From contig CAJYAP010000006.1 in NCBI GenBank assembly GCA_913065025.1, positions 1-45,733 of the forward strand: DNA of 45,733 nt. Direction: 5' to 3'. The notes under the pieces were generated by a model, which worked only from the letters and a program-made list of their open reading frames with translations, ran no database searches and was not told the DNA's origin. The DNA comes from an uncultured Gammaproteobacteria bacterium (GTDB lineage: Bacteria > Pseudomonadota > Gammaproteobacteria > Poriferisulfidales > GCA-002705445). This document shows, piece after piece, positions 26,663 through 35,023 of the stretch. The translations under genes and the position numbers were made by a program. Position 1 is the first letter of the stretch; every line of letters begins with the position of its first letter.

Positions 26663-28512
26663 TGGCTAATCATAAAACAGTTTACGAGGATTGCGATATT
26701 CTTATAGTCGGTGGTGGTATGGCTGGTACTGGTGCAACATTTGAGTCCAGATACTGGGGCCGTGATATGAACATTGTGTGTGTTGAAAAAGCTAACATAG
26801 ATCGAAGTGGAGCTGTTGCTCAAGGTCTTTACGCTATTAACTGCTATATGGGAACACGTTGGAATGAAAACCAACCAGAAGATCACGTGCGTTATGCAAG
26901 AAATGATTTAATGGGAATGGTTAGAGAAGATTTAGCTCTTGATATGGCTCGTCACGTTGATTCATGTGTGCACATGTTTGAAGAGTGGGGCTTGCCACTA
27001 ATGAAGAATAAAGAAGGTCGTTATCAAAGAGAAGGTAAATGGCAAATCATGATTCATGGTGAAAGCTATAAGCCAATTGTTGCAGAAGCTGCAAAGAAGT
27101 CTGCGAGCAAAATATATAACCGCGTAATGATTACTCATCTTTTAAAAGATGAAAGTAAAGACAACCGTTGTGGTGGTGCTGTTGGATTTAATATGAGAAC
27201 AGGTGATTTTCATGTGTTCCGTGCAAAAGCTACTATCATATGTGCAGGTGGTGCTTCTCACATATTTAAACCAAGAGCTGTTGGTGAAGGTATGGGAAGA
27301 ACATGGTATGCGCCTTGGAGTAATGGTTCATGTTATGCATTACCAATCCTATTGGGCGCTAAGATGACTCAAATGGAAAATAGAATTGTTCTATGTAGAT
27401 TTAAAGATGGATATGGTCCAGTTGGGGCATATTTCCTACATCTTAAAACGTATACACAAAATACATACGGTGAAGAGTACGAATCAAAATGGTATGACCA
27501 AACTAAAGAGATGGTTGGAGATTACATTGACCATCATCCAACACCAACATGTTTAAGAAACCATGCTTTCTTGGAAGAAGTGAAAGCTGGAAGAGGTCCA
27601 ATACATATGGTGACAATGGAAGCTTTCCAAGATCCTCATTTAGAAACTATTGGATGGGAAAATTTCTTGGGCATGACCGTAGGTCAGGCTGTGGTATGGG
27701 CTTCACAAGACATTGATCCAAAATATCAAAACCCAGAATTAACTACATCAGAGCCATATGTTATGGGTTCTCATGCAACATGTTCTGGAGCTTGGGTAAG
27801 CGGACCATCAGATTTATCTCCAAAAGAATATTTCTGGGGATATAACAGAATGATGACTGTTGATGGTGTTTTTGGTGCAGGTGACACAGTAGGTGGAACA
27901 GCACACAAATTCTCTTCAGGGTCATTTACTGAAGGACGTCTTGCGGCTAAAGCTGCTGTTCAATATATAAAAGATATGGAAACAAAACCTAGTGTAACTG
28001 AGAAGCAAATAAGCAACTTTAAAGAAGAAGTTTTCAAACCACTTGAAAATTATACTGTAGGCCGTAACGAAATAACAGCTGGTACAGTTTCTCCAAGTTA
28101 TATATTGCCAATTCAAGGTTTACAAAGATTGCAAAAAATCATGGACGAGTACTGTGGTGGTATAACAGTTGGTTACCAATGTAATGAAAATCAATTGAAG
28201 AAAGGCTTAAAAGATTTGGGTATTCTTCAAGAAGATTTAGAAAATATTGGAGCCGAGGATCTTCATCAATTAATGAGAGCATGGGAGTTAAGACATCGCG
28301 CACTAGTTTCGCAATGTGTAACAGAACATACATTATTTAGAGAAGAAACTAGATGGCCAGGATACTATTACAGATCAGATAAAATGAAGTTAGATGATGA
28401 AAACTGGCACTGCTTAACATTGTCTAGAAGAGATCCAGAAACAGGTAAATTTACCATGGAAAAAGCGCCGCTTTATCATATAGTAGATGAGGAGCAAAAA
28501 AAGGCGGGGTAA
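26662..28512 (+). CDS. aprA: adenylylsulfate reductase alpha subunit
   Basis: AprA is the FAD-containing catalytic subunit that interconverts APS and sulfite plus AMP. The 616 residues start with the FAD site DILIVGGGMAGTGATFE, followed by AVAQGLYAINCYMG, ATIICAGGASHIFKP and FGAGDTVGGTAHKFSSGSFTEGR. The C-terminal helical part ends with MRAWELRHRALVSQ and EETRWPGYYYRSD. Length and motifs match AprA. It is downstream of aprM and aprB, and the next gene starts directly at its stop (TAAATG). No sat, dsr or sox gene lies in the window. Confidence 0.98.
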   Translation: MANHKTVYEDCDILIVGGGMAGTGATFESRYWGRDMNIVCVEKANIDRSGAVAQGLYAINCYMGTRWNENQPEDHVRYARNDLMGMVREDLALDMARHVDSCVHMFEEWGLPLMKNKEGRYQREGKWQIMIHGESYKPIVAEAAKKSASKIYNRVMITHLLKDESKDNRCGGAVGFNMRTGDFHVFRAKATIICAGGASHIFKPRAVGEGMGRTWYAPWSNGSCYALPILLGAKMTQMENRIVLCRFKDGYGPVGAYFLHLKTYTQNTYGEEYESKWYDQTKEMVGDYIDHHPTPTCLRNHAFLEEVKAGRGPIHMVTMEAFQDPHLETIGWENFLGMTVGQAVVWASQDIDPKYQNPELTTSEPYVMGSHATCSGAWVSGPSDLSPKEYFWGYNRMMTVDGVFGAGDTVGGTAHKFSSGSFTEGRLAAKAAVQYIKDMETKPSVTEKQISNFKEEVFKPLENYTVGRNEITAGTVSPSYILPIQGLQRLQKIMDEYCGGITVGYQCNENQLKKGLKDLGILQEDLENIGAEDLHQLMRAWELRHRALVSQCVTEHTLFREETRWPGYYYRSDKMKLDDENWHCLTLSRRDPETGKFTMEKAPLYHIVDEEQKKAG

Positions 28513-28863
28513 ATGGATCTTTTAAAAAAAACGGACGACGAAATATTTAAGATAGCAGATCCTTTTTGGGTAGATTTAGTTAAAGCTTCTAATCAGCAAG
28601 ATTACGGAAGCTTTACTAAAAATTTTTCAGAAACTATGTTAATGGGTGCACACGAAGTAGAGATTGGCAAACAGTGGGCAAACAATAAGCTATTGTCTAC
28701 CTTAACAGAAGAAGCAAATCCATTGGGTTGTTTACGCAGAAACGACCATATAACTGTACTTTATAAACAAACCAGCACAGAATTTCCTGGTGATTATTTA
28801 GGGAGACTGGTTATAGGCTTGGAAGACGATGATGTTAAAGTCTTTGGTGCAACTATATTTTAA
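28513..28863 (+). CDS. hypothetical protein co-transcribed with aprA
   Basis: I do not recognise this 116-residue soluble protein. Its ATG follows the aprA stop with no gap, so it is almost surely in the apr operon. Residues 1-60 look helical and acidic (TDDEIFKIADPFWVDLVKA); residues 75-116 look like beta strands (NDHITVLYKQT, DYLGRLVIGLED, VKVFGATIF). There is one Cys (CLRRND) and no membrane segment. The position suggests a role linked to APS reductase, such as assembly or sulfur chemistry, but that is inference. Confidence 0.75.
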   Translation: MDLLKKTDDEIFKIADPFWVDLVKASNQQDYGSFTKNFSETMLMGAHEVEIGKQWANNKLLSTLTEEANPLGCLRRNDHITVLYKQTSTEFPGDYLGRLVIGLEDDDVKVFGATIF

Positions 28864-28866
28864 ATA

Positions 28867-29385
28867 ATGAAAGGCGTTAGTTCTGTTTCAATAATTTCTG
28901 ATACACACGGGCTCATCGATAGTCATATTATTAATTATTTAAAAAATACAGACGTCATAATACATGCCGGAGATATTTGTAGCACGAAAATTATTTCAGA
29001 TTTAAATAGATATTGTGATGATGTTTATATGGTAGCTGGAAATAATGACATTCCTGAAAAGTTTAGCGATCAAAATGACAAAGCAATCATTTCTAATTTA
29101 AAAAAATCTCAAACAATTGAAATTAACAACCAACTTATTTCTGTAGAGCATGGAGATCGTTTTGGACATCATGCTGATCATAACGGATTAAGACAATCTT
29201 ACCCAGATTCAAAATTAATTATATATGGACACACGCACATTCAAGCTTGCGATCAAGAAAAAGATCCCTGGGTAATAAATCCTGGAGCATGTGGTCATAC
29301 AAGAAATAATGATGGCGGCCCTTGTTTCATGCAAATAGAAATCAAGAATGATAATTGGGATATTATACCTTATTGTTTTAATTAA
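28867..29385 (+). CDS. YfcE/MJ0936-type metallophosphoesterase
   Basis: This 172-residue calcineurin-like phosphoesterase has the full set of metal motifs: ISDTHG, IIHAGDIC, VAGNNDIP, SVEHGDRFG and YGHTHIQ, plus NPGACG near the end. The family hydrolyses phosphodiesters in vitro; the natural substrate is unknown. It starts three bases after the apr-linked hypothetical, so it belongs to the same operon. Whether it acts on an adenylylated sulfur intermediate is only a thought. Confidence 0.9.
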   Translation: MKGVSSVSIISDTHGLIDSHIINYLKNTDVIIHAGDICSTKIISDLNRYCDDVYMVAGNNDIPEKFSDQNDKAIISNLKKSQTIEINNQLISVEHGDRFGHHADHNGLRQSYPDSKLIIYGHTHIQACDQEKDPWVINPGACGHTRNNDGGPCFMQIEIKNDNWDIIPYCFN

Positions 29386-29477
29386 TTTTTTGTATAAAAA
29401 ACTAAGATATAAATAATAAACAGCTTGCGAATGTTATATTTGTAATATACTTTTATTGTTTAATATGAGAAATATAA

Positions 29478-30290
29478 ATGGACGCAAATACTTTTAAATC
29501 AGAAGACTATATCATTCAAGAGGAACCCTATTATCATGCTGTGAGAGATGAAATAGAGGTATTCGAGAGTGCTTATAACAATCAACTACCCATATTACTC
29601 AAAGGGCCTACAGGGTGCGGAAAAACAAGGTTTATGGAGTATATGAGTTGGCGTTTAAAAAGACCTTTAATAACAGTATCGTGCCATGATGATTTAACAG
29701 CTTCAGATTTGGTAGGTAGATATCTTATATCTGGAAGCGACACTGTTTGGATAGATGGCCCATTAGCTAAAGCTGTAAGAGCTGGTGCAATTTGTTATTT
29801 AGATGAAATAGTTGAGGCAAGAAAAGATACTACCGTTGTTATTCATCCTTTGTGTGATGACAGAAGAGTATTGCCTATCGAGAAGGTTGGTGAGGTACTG
29901 GAAGCTACTCCAGAATTTTGTATGGCCATATCTTATAATCCAGGCTATCAAAGTATTCTTAAAGATCTAAAACAAAGTACAAGACAAAGATTTGTAGCCT
30001 TAGAATTTGATTACCCAGATGCTAAGGTAGAACAATCGATAATAGAAAGCGAAACTGGAATTGATAGTGAACTAAGTTCCTCGCTTGTTAAATTCGCTCA
30101 TATGACAAGAAACTTAAAAGGCAATGGTTTGGATGAAGGGGCAAGTACAAGACTTCTTGTACATGCGGCGAAGCTAATAGTTTCAGGTGTAAACCCTAAT
30201 ACTGCATGCAGATGTTCAATTTCTGAGGCTATTACAGATGACCCAGATATGCTTAAAGCAGTAAATGAACTAAGCTCATCTTTATTTTAA
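29478..30290 (+). CDS. cbbQ: CbbQ, MoxR-type AAA+ RuBisCO activase subunit
   Basis: CbbQ with CbbO removes inhibitory sugar phosphates from RuBisCO. The 270-residue AAA+ protein has [16 protein letters not shown] at the start, Walker A GPTGCGKT (43-50), the loop [14 protein letters not shown], Walker [16 protein letters not shown] (about 105-119), sensor [22 protein letters not shown] and the tail [17 protein letters not shown]. The sequence is closer to CbbQ than to NorQ/NirQ. No cbbO or RuBisCO gene is in the window. It has a 92-base gap upstream and probably its own promoter. Confidence 0.9.
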   Translation: MDANTFKSEDYIIQEEPYYHAVRDEIEVFESAYNNQLPILLKGPTGCGKTRFMEYMSWRLKRPLITVSCHDDLTASDLVGRYLISGSDTVWIDGPLAKAVRAGAICYLDEIVEARKDTTVVIHPLCDDRRVLPIEKVGEVLEATPEFCMAISYNPGYQSILKDLKQSTRQRFVALEFDYPDAKVEQSIIESETGIDSELSSSLVKFAHMTRNLKGNGLDEGASTRLLVHAAKLIVSGVNPNTACRCSISEAITDDPDMLKAVNELSSSLF

Positions 30291-30343
30291 AAAAAATTAA
30301 GGCACTATTAGGATAAGGAGCGAACTTAATCGTAAATAGCACC
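30289..30343 (-). terminator. intrinsic terminator of the YRG-repeat gene
   Basis: On the minus strand GGTGCTATT (30335-30343) pairs with AATAGTGCC (30301-30309), 9 bp with two G-U pairs. An inner stem (30325-30331 with 30312-30317) is capped by a short loop. TTAA and a run of eight T follow, overlapping the convergent cbbQ stop. In the plus direction there is no T-run, so it serves the minus-strand gene. Confidence 0.75.
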
Positions 30344-30359
30344 TCAACTTCTTACTTAC

Positions 30360-30545
30360 TTAACTAACAATTTTTTTATAAGACAATCCTCTATAATTCA
30401 TAAGTAAATTATTACTTTTATTACCTGCATTATTAGATTTGAAATAAGAAATACCTCTATAATTAAGCTTTGAATCTTTTTTTATTTCCGAGGCAAGCGC
30501 TTTGAAGTTAGTATAAAAAACGCCTCTGTAAATTTGATTTTGCAT
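30360..30545 (-). CDS. small protein with three YRGxxY repeats (DUF4278-like)
   Basis: This 61-residue basic protein contains YRGVFY (6-11), YRGISY (29-34) and YRGLSY (51-56), spaced 23 and 22 residues apart and joined by Lys/Asn/Ser-rich linkers. The YRGxxY motif is the hallmark of DUF4278, a family of small, mainly cyanobacterial proteins of unknown function. There is no signal or membrane segment. It has its own strong RBS (GGAGG), a candidate promoter, a structured leader and an intrinsic terminator, so it looks like a highly expressed single-gene unit. It lies convergent to cbbQ. Function unknown; assignment rests on the motif alone. Confidence 0.7.
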   Translation of the reverse strand: MQNQIYRGVFYTNFKALASEIKKDSKLNYRGISYFKSNNAGNKSNNLLMNYRGLSYKKIVS

Positions 30546-30547
30546 AA

Positions 30548-30653
30548 CACCTCCACTAGATATTCAATAATCAATTTAAATAGTGAACTTGTTACGCAGG
30601 TTCTTGCGTGGTATAACCAGATTTAAATATAGCATTTATAATAAATTAATCAA
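30548..30653 (-). promoter_or_regulatory. promoter and structured leader of the YRG-repeat gene
   Basis: Minus strand: TTGATT (30648-30653), 16-base spacer, TATATT (30626-30631). The leader of about 75 bases has a small hairpin ACGCA/TGCGT (30605-30609 with 30594-30598). Nearer the gene a 7-bp stem, TTCACTA (30581-30587) with TAGTGGA (30552-30558), covers the first three bases of the ribosome binding site GGAGGTG (30548-30554). This could regulate translation. No glutamine-aptamer core is present. Confidence 0.45.
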
Positions 30654-30702
30654 CCACTAGAAAATTTATATATATAAAACATATAGATAAGAGGTAATAG
30701 CT

Positions 30703-31257
30703 TTGACATCAACGTTTCAATTAAAGGATATTTTTGATGATAGTTTTTATAATTTATTGTGCGAAAAATATAACTTTAATGCTGAATATAAAGCCAATAT
30801 ATCTAAAGAAATTTCTAATGTATTTAGAGATTTTATAATTTTAATATTAAGTGAAAATAATAGTTATTCAGTAGAAGAAAGAAATAGATTATATAATGAA
30901 GCCATCTATAACTTACAACACACAAGTAAACTACTTAAGGGTATGCCGCATCCAGCTAGTTCAATGAGCTACAAATTACTCAAAATGTCTGAGACATTAA
31001 AAAAAGTTACAAGTGGTAGCAAAAAAGAAAAGTCTAAGGCAAATAGATTTATAGAAAAAAACTTAATTAGAAAATTTATATTATTTTGGGATACATATAA
31101 TGAAAAAAAGTTCTTATCCGCAGAAAACAAGATAAACTATAATGTTTGCGAATGTTTTTTAGATTGTTCAAATAAAATATCTTCAGTTTATCCTGAAATT
31201 GAATGGTTTAAATCTTGTGAGATAGAGTTTGTCGAAAGTATTTTTGAGAATATTTAA
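30703..31257 (+). CDS. hypothetical helical protein
   Basis: I do not recognise this 184-residue protein. It starts at TTG with AGAGGT seven bases upstream; no ATG is available nearby. It appears mostly alpha-helical and soluble, rich in Lys, Asn, Ser and aromatic residues (LYNEAIYNLQHTSKLLKGM, KFILFWDTYNEKK), with a Cys-containing stretch near 148-153 (CECFLDC). It is divergent from the YRG-repeat gene, sharing 157 bases of upstream DNA, and its stop overlaps the convergent slyD-like gene by four bases. No function inferred. Confidence 0.6.
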   Translation: MTSTFQLKDIFDDSFYNLLCEKYNFNAEYKANISKEISNVFRDFIILILSENNSYSVEERNRLYNEAIYNLQHTSKLLKGMPHPASSMSYKLLKMSETLKKVTSGSKKEKSKANRFIEKNLIRKFILFWDTYNEKKFLSAENKINYNVCECFLDCSNKISSVYPEIEWFKSCEIEFVESIFENI

Positions 31258-31727
31258 CTTTCAGACGCTTCGTTCATAGCATTAATTTCAGTTTCTGTAG
31301 CATCTCTAATACTAGTGATACTAACATTAAAATTTATTTTCATATTACTTAGAGGATGATTCCCATCCAAAATTATTTTTGTATCTGTAATTTCTGTCAC
31401 AGTAAATGGTTTGACATCTCCAGACTCATTTTGAAATTCCACAACTTTACCTAATTCACGATACTCTTCGGGAACATTTTTTAAGTCATCTTCAAATATT
31501 AAATCTTTATCAACTTTGCCAAATACTTCACCAGGTTCAAACGTAACACTTATTTGATCATCTACTTTTTTATTAGCAAGAGCATCTTCGAGTTTTGGCC
31601 ACAATCCCATTTTAGCGCCATGAACATAATTAACTGGCACTTCAACTTGCTCAATTATTTGCCCTTCATCATTTATTATTGAATAAGTGAATTCAACATA
31701 TTTATTTTTTGTAACGATTTCAGTCAT
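31254..31727 (-). CDS. slyD: FKBP-type peptidyl-prolyl isomerase, SlyD-like
   Basis: This 157-residue protein has the SlyD/FkpB-type layout: an N-terminal FKBP half (VEFTYSIINDEGQIIEQ), the insert-in-flap region with FEPGEVFGKVDKDLIF, then DGNHPLSNMKINFNVSI, the conserved DxNHPLAG-like strand closing the fold. It isomerises proline peptide bonds and chaperones folding. The His/Cys-rich nickel tail of E. coli SlyD is absent. It starts five bases after the chrA gene, so it may be co-transcribed. Confidence 0.88.
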   Translation of the reverse strand: MTEIVTKNKYVEFTYSIINDEGQIIEQVEVPVNYVHGAKMGLWPKLEDALANKKVDDQISVTFEPGEVFGKVDKDLIFEDDLKNVPEEYRELGKVVEFQNESGDVKPFTVTEITDTKIILDGNHPLSNMKINFNVSITSIRDATETEINAMNEASES

Positions 31728-31731
31728 AAAA

Positions 31732-32988
31732 TTAAAAGTAGATTTTCATCATCATTCCAGTTAAGCCTAAAGTTAATAAGAGTGGTAAAACTCCAACCTT
31801 TGCTTTAATTAGCGCTAATAAACTTAATACGATTAGAATAAATAGATGTATATCAAAGTTCTCAGTACTACCATTATCTGTCCATAACGAATTATAAGCA
31901 AGTAAATAACCTAGATTCGCTATTAAACCAACTACTGCAGATGTAATAAAATTTAATGGAATTTCTAAAGCTTTATTTTTTTTGCTTAGTTCAATAATTG
32001 GAGCTCCAATAAAAATAAAAGCAAAAGACGGTAAAAATGTAAAAAAAGTTGCTATAGAGGCGCAAGCAATTGCGCCTAAAATGGGAGATCCAAGACCTAG
32101 GATATCATTGTACCATCCAACTATAAAACCCACGTATGTAACAATCATTATCAGCGGCCCAGGAGTAGACTCACCTAAAGCTAAGCCATCCATCATTTGT
32201 TGACTAGTTAACCAACCATGAGATTCAATAATATTTTGAAAAACGTATGGTAATAATGCGTATGCACCCCCGAACGTAACTAAAGCCGCCTGACTAAAGA
32301 ATAGGGATAGATTAATTAATATAGTTTCATTAGTAGAAACTATTAATAGAAAAATACCAGACCATATAGCTAAAGCTTTTAAAAATGTTATAAATGAATT
32401 TTTAATTACCTTATTTTCAATAAAATTCTTATCGTGATTTTTATCGTCTCTATTAAAATAATGAAATAATAAACCAAAGGCGCCAGCGGAAATGATAATA
32501 ATTGGTAAATTTATATCTAAAATGTTTATTGAAAAAAAAGCTGCAATAGCAGTTAACCAATAGTAAAATTTTCTCAATACTTTTTTTGCTATCTTAATAG
32601 ATGCTGCAAATATAATTGCTATTACTGCAGCTTTAATTCCATAGAGTATACCTTCTCCCCAAATATTATCTGAATAGTTAATGTAGATGTAAGTAAGTAA
32701 GCTTAGAATGAAAAAAGAAGGAAGTATAAATAAAGTTCCAGCAATTAACCCTCCAAGTCTTCCATGCATTAGCCATCCTATATAAGTTGCTAGTTGCTGT
32801 GCTTCTGGACCTGGAAGTATCATGGTAAAATTAAGTGCATGAAAAAAACTTTTGTCATCAATCCATTTTTTCTTTTCTACTATTTCGTCATGCATCATGC
32901 TTATTTGTGCAGCAGGCCCGCCAAAACTTATAAAACCAAGCTTCAGCCAATATAATGTTGCTTCTTTTATGGACGCTTTATTTCTCAT
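31732..32988 (-). CDS. chrA: chromate transporter ChrA
   Basis: ChrA exports chromate across the inner membrane. The 418-residue, long-chain form has two homologous halves: the first has ATLYWLKLGFISFGGPAAQI and FTMILPGPEAQQLATYIG, the second has FSQAALVTFGGAYALLPYV and DGLALGESTPGPLIMIVTYVG, and about ten to twelve membrane helices lie in all. The paired FGGP/FGGAY and PGPEAQQ/STPGPL motifs are diagnostic. The true substrate in a marine bacterium may be another oxyanion such as sulfate; this is inference. The slyD-like gene follows closely. Confidence 0.93.
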   Translation of the reverse strand: MRNKASIKEATLYWLKLGFISFGGPAAQISMMHDEIVEKKKWIDDKSFFHALNFTMILPGPEAQQLATYIGWLMHGRLGGLIAGTLFILPSFFILSLLTYIYINYSDNIWGEGILYGIKAAVIAIIFAASIKIAKKVLRKFYYWLTAIAAFFSINILDINLPIIIISAGAFGLLFHYFNRDDKNHDKNFIENKVIKNSFITFLKALAIWSGIFLLIVSTNETILINLSLFFSQAALVTFGGAYALLPYVFQNIIESHGWLTSQQMMDGLALGESTPGPLIMIVTYVGFIVGWYNDILGLGSPILGAIACASIATFFTFLPSFAFIFIGAPIIELSKKNKALEIPLNFITSAVVGLIANLGYLLAYNSLWTDNGSTENFDIHLFILIVLSLLALIKAKVGVLPLLLTLGLTGMMMKIYF

Positions 32989-33058
32989 GTTTAAATTTCG
33001 TTGAACGCTTTATTTTTTTATTATAGAATTACCCCACATAAAAAATAGGGGTAATGAA

Positions 33059-33388
33059 ATGTCTGATGATATTGTATCAAAAAACGGAGAAGTTGTCGGT
33101 CAATGGAATGGTGAAAGTGTTGAAGATCTTAAGAAAATACTTTTAGGCGCCAGACAAAGTCTTAAAAAAAATAAAGATAAAGTTGAGCATACAGGGATAC
33201 CGCATAGTGATCAGTTCCCAGATGATCTTAAAAATTTCACTGCTTATATTCTCTGGGCGGTAGATAAAAGTGGAAAAGTATTAGTAGGGTCCGGAGCTAA
33301 TAGAACAGAAACAGTAGAAAGTATAAGAGAATTTTATGCAAATGATGAAGCGAAAGCTTCTATAGATAGGCATAACTTAGAAGAATAA
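33059..33388 (+). CDS. hypothetical protein
   Basis: I do not recognise this 109-residue soluble protein. It is acidic and charged, with a Lys-rich helix (LKKILLGARQSLKKNKDK), a likely strand pair (YILWAVDKSGKVLVGSG) and a final helix. It is preceded by GGGGTAATG, which supplies a ribosome binding site, and is divergent from chrA over 70 bases. It converges on the next small gene. Confidence 0.65.
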   Translation: MSDDIVSKNGEVVGQWNGESVEDLKKILLGARQSLKKNKDKVEHTGIPHSDQFPDDLKNFTAYILWAVDKSGKVLVGSGANRTETVESIREFYANDEAKASIDRHNLEE

Positions 33389-33397
33389 ATTAGGTTA

Positions 33398-33628
33398 TTA
33401 TTTCTCCCATTCTCTAAGTATGGGAGCATCTCTTTTCTCAAGAATTAACATCTCAGCTTCAAGCATATCTTCCGCAAAAACTACTTTGTACGCATTGGGG
33501 TCATTAGGAGATTTTTCTTTACGTAAATCCTTTAAAAGTGCTCTAGCTTCTTTATAGGTTTCAAAAGTCTCAATGTGGTCTACAGACCTAAATTTATTAT
33601 CTTGATATTTAAATACAAAGTATGGCAT
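33398..33628 (-). CDS. conserved small hypothetical protein
   Basis: This protein of about 76 residues starts MPYFVFKYQDNKFRSVD and ends with the well-conserved-looking LILEKRDAPILREWEK. Its middle is ETYKEARALLKDLR. I have the impression of a small cytoplasmic family common in gammaproteobacterial autotrophs, but no function is known to me. I use the ATG at 33628; the frame stays open further upstream to 33763 but would run into rpiA. TATAAT ends about six bases before the ATG, so the message may be nearly leaderless. Confidence 0.65.
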   Translation of the reverse strand: MPYFVFKYQDNKFRSVDHIETFETYKEARALLKDLRKEKSPNDPNAYKVVFAEDMLEAEMLILEKRDAPILREWEK

Positions 33629-33669
33629 ATATGAATTATAATACAGTTTCATAATATAGTGAAAAATTA

Positions 33670-34338
33670 ATGAGTAACTCAGATCAAAAAAAACAAGCTG
33701 TTGCAAGAGCAGCAATAGAGTATGTCGAATATGATGATATCGTTGGAGTTGGCACTGGCTCAACTGTTGATTATTTCATAGAATATTTAAAGCCATTAAA
33801 AAATAAAATATCAGGAGCCGTTGCAAGCTCAATCTCAACCCAAGAAAAATTAGAAGCTAATGGAATACGAGTTTTAGATTTGAATGATGTAAGTGATATT
33901 CCAATTTATATAGATGGTGCCGATGAAGTGAATCCAAATTTACAACTTATTAAAGGTGGTGGTGGTGCATTAACAAGAGAAAAAATCATTGCCGGAGCAT
34001 CTAATAAATTTTTATGCATAGTAGATGAATCAAAGGTAGTAGATGTTTTAGGTAAATTTCCATTGCCAATAGAAATATTACCTATGGCAAGATCATTTGT
34101 TGCGAGAGAAATCATTAAAAATAAGGGTATGCCAGTTTGGCGAGAAAATTTTATTACAGATAATGGAAATTTAATTTTAGATATAAATCATATGGATATT
34201 ATAGAGCCAATAAAATTAGAAAAAGATTTAAATCAAATCCCGGGTATTTTAACAGTTGGCCTTTTTGCTGAAAGACCTGCTGACAAAGTTTTAGTTAGTA
34301 ATGAAAAAGAAGTAGTTGAGTTAAAAAAAGCTAATTGA
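33670..34338 (+). CDS. rpiA: ribose-5-phosphate isomerase A
   Basis: RpiA interconverts ribose-5-phosphate and ribulose-5-phosphate in the pentose phosphate and Calvin cycles. The 222 residues show VGVGTGSTVDYFIEYL, the catalytic DGADEVNPNLQLIKGGGGALTREK as successive segments, IVDESKVVDVLGKFPLPIE and DNGNLILDI. Length fits the family. It is convergent with and overlaps the pseudouridine synthase by eight bases. It fits the carbon-fixation theme with cbbQ and pfp. Confidence 0.97.
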   Translation: MSNSDQKKQAVARAAIEYVEYDDIVGVGTGSTVDYFIEYLKPLKNKISGAVASSISTQEKLEANGIRVLDLNDVSDIPIYIDGADEVNPNLQLIKGGGGALTREKIIAGASNKFLCIVDESKVVDVLGKFPLPIEILPMARSFVAREIIKNKGMPVWRENFITDNGNLILDINHMDIIEPIKLEKDLNQIPGILTVGLFAERPADKVLVSNEKEVVELKKAN

Positions 34339-35023
34339 GAATTTTTTTGGCAACTAGTTTTTTAAATTCTCCTAACTCCATATTACTTACAGAATAATCA
34401 CCATAATGAGTTCTTATAATTCTGTTAACAACAAGATCTAGGCTTTCAAAAATTTTTCTAATTTCTCTATTTTTCCCTTCAACTAATTTCATAGTAAACC
34501 AATTATTGGTGTTTAATTTTTTTGTTAGCGTTATTTCTTCAACTTTATGTGTTACACCATCAATATTAATACCTTCTTTAATTTTTTGAATATCTGAATT
34601 TTGAATATTTCCATAGACTTTAACTTTATAAGTTCTACTTATTTTATTTTTTGGTAGCTCGTAAAATCTTGCATAGTCGCCATTATTAGTAAAAAGTAGC
34701 AATCCTTCTGTATTAAAATCTAATCTACCAATACTAATTAAATGTTTTTTATCATTTGGAAGAAGGTCATATACAGTTTTTCTATTTAACTCATCTTTTT
34801 TAGATGTAATGTAACCTTTTGGTTTATTTAAAGCATAAAGTTCAATTTCACTTTGTGCTTTTATATGGGTATCTCCCACATAAACTTTATCATTGCAATC
34901 TACTTGGTATGAAAAATCATTACAGATGTTATTATTAATAATAACTTTATTTTCTTTTATAAGTTTCTCTGCATCTCTTCTAGAGCAGTATCCAGCATGA
35001 GCTAAGAATTTTGATAATCGCAT
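34331..35023 (-). CDS. RsuA/RluB/E-family pseudouridine synthase
   Basis: This 230-residue enzyme isomerises a uridine in rRNA. It has an N-terminal S4 RNA-binding domain (RLSKFLAHAGYCSRRDAEKLI) and a catalytic domain with NKPKGYITS, the catalytic Asp in GRLDFNTEGLLLFTNNGD, KTYKVKV-like strand SRTYKVKVYG, and EGKNREIRKI. It looks closest to RluB-type 23S enzymes, but short; RsuA or RluE cannot be excluded. It starts at the stop of the aldo/keto reductase gene (one-base overlap). Confidence 0.9.
   Translation of the reverse strand: MRLSKFLAHAGYCSRRDAEKLIKENKVIINNNICNDFSYQVDCNDKVYVGDTHIKAQSEIELYALNKPKGYITSKKDELNRKTVYDLLPNDKKHLISIGRLDFNTEGLLLFTNNGDYARFYELPKNKISRTYKVKVYGNIQNSDIQKIKEGINIDGVTHKVEEITLTKKLNTNNWFTMKLVEGKNREIRKIFESLDLVVNRIIRTHYGDYSVSNMELGEFKKLVAKKILN

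Noticed and set aside
30591-30653. Glutamine riboswitch before the YRG-repeat gene
   Set aside because: Looked for because of the link to cyanobacterial downstream-peptide RNAs, but the GGACGGAAGTA core and GAAGGAACG end are absent.
33629-33763. N-terminal extension of the small hypothetical gene opposite rpiA
   Set aside because: It overlaps the rpiA start and is an unlikely Leu/Gln/His-rich sequence; the ATG at 33628 gives a normal protein.
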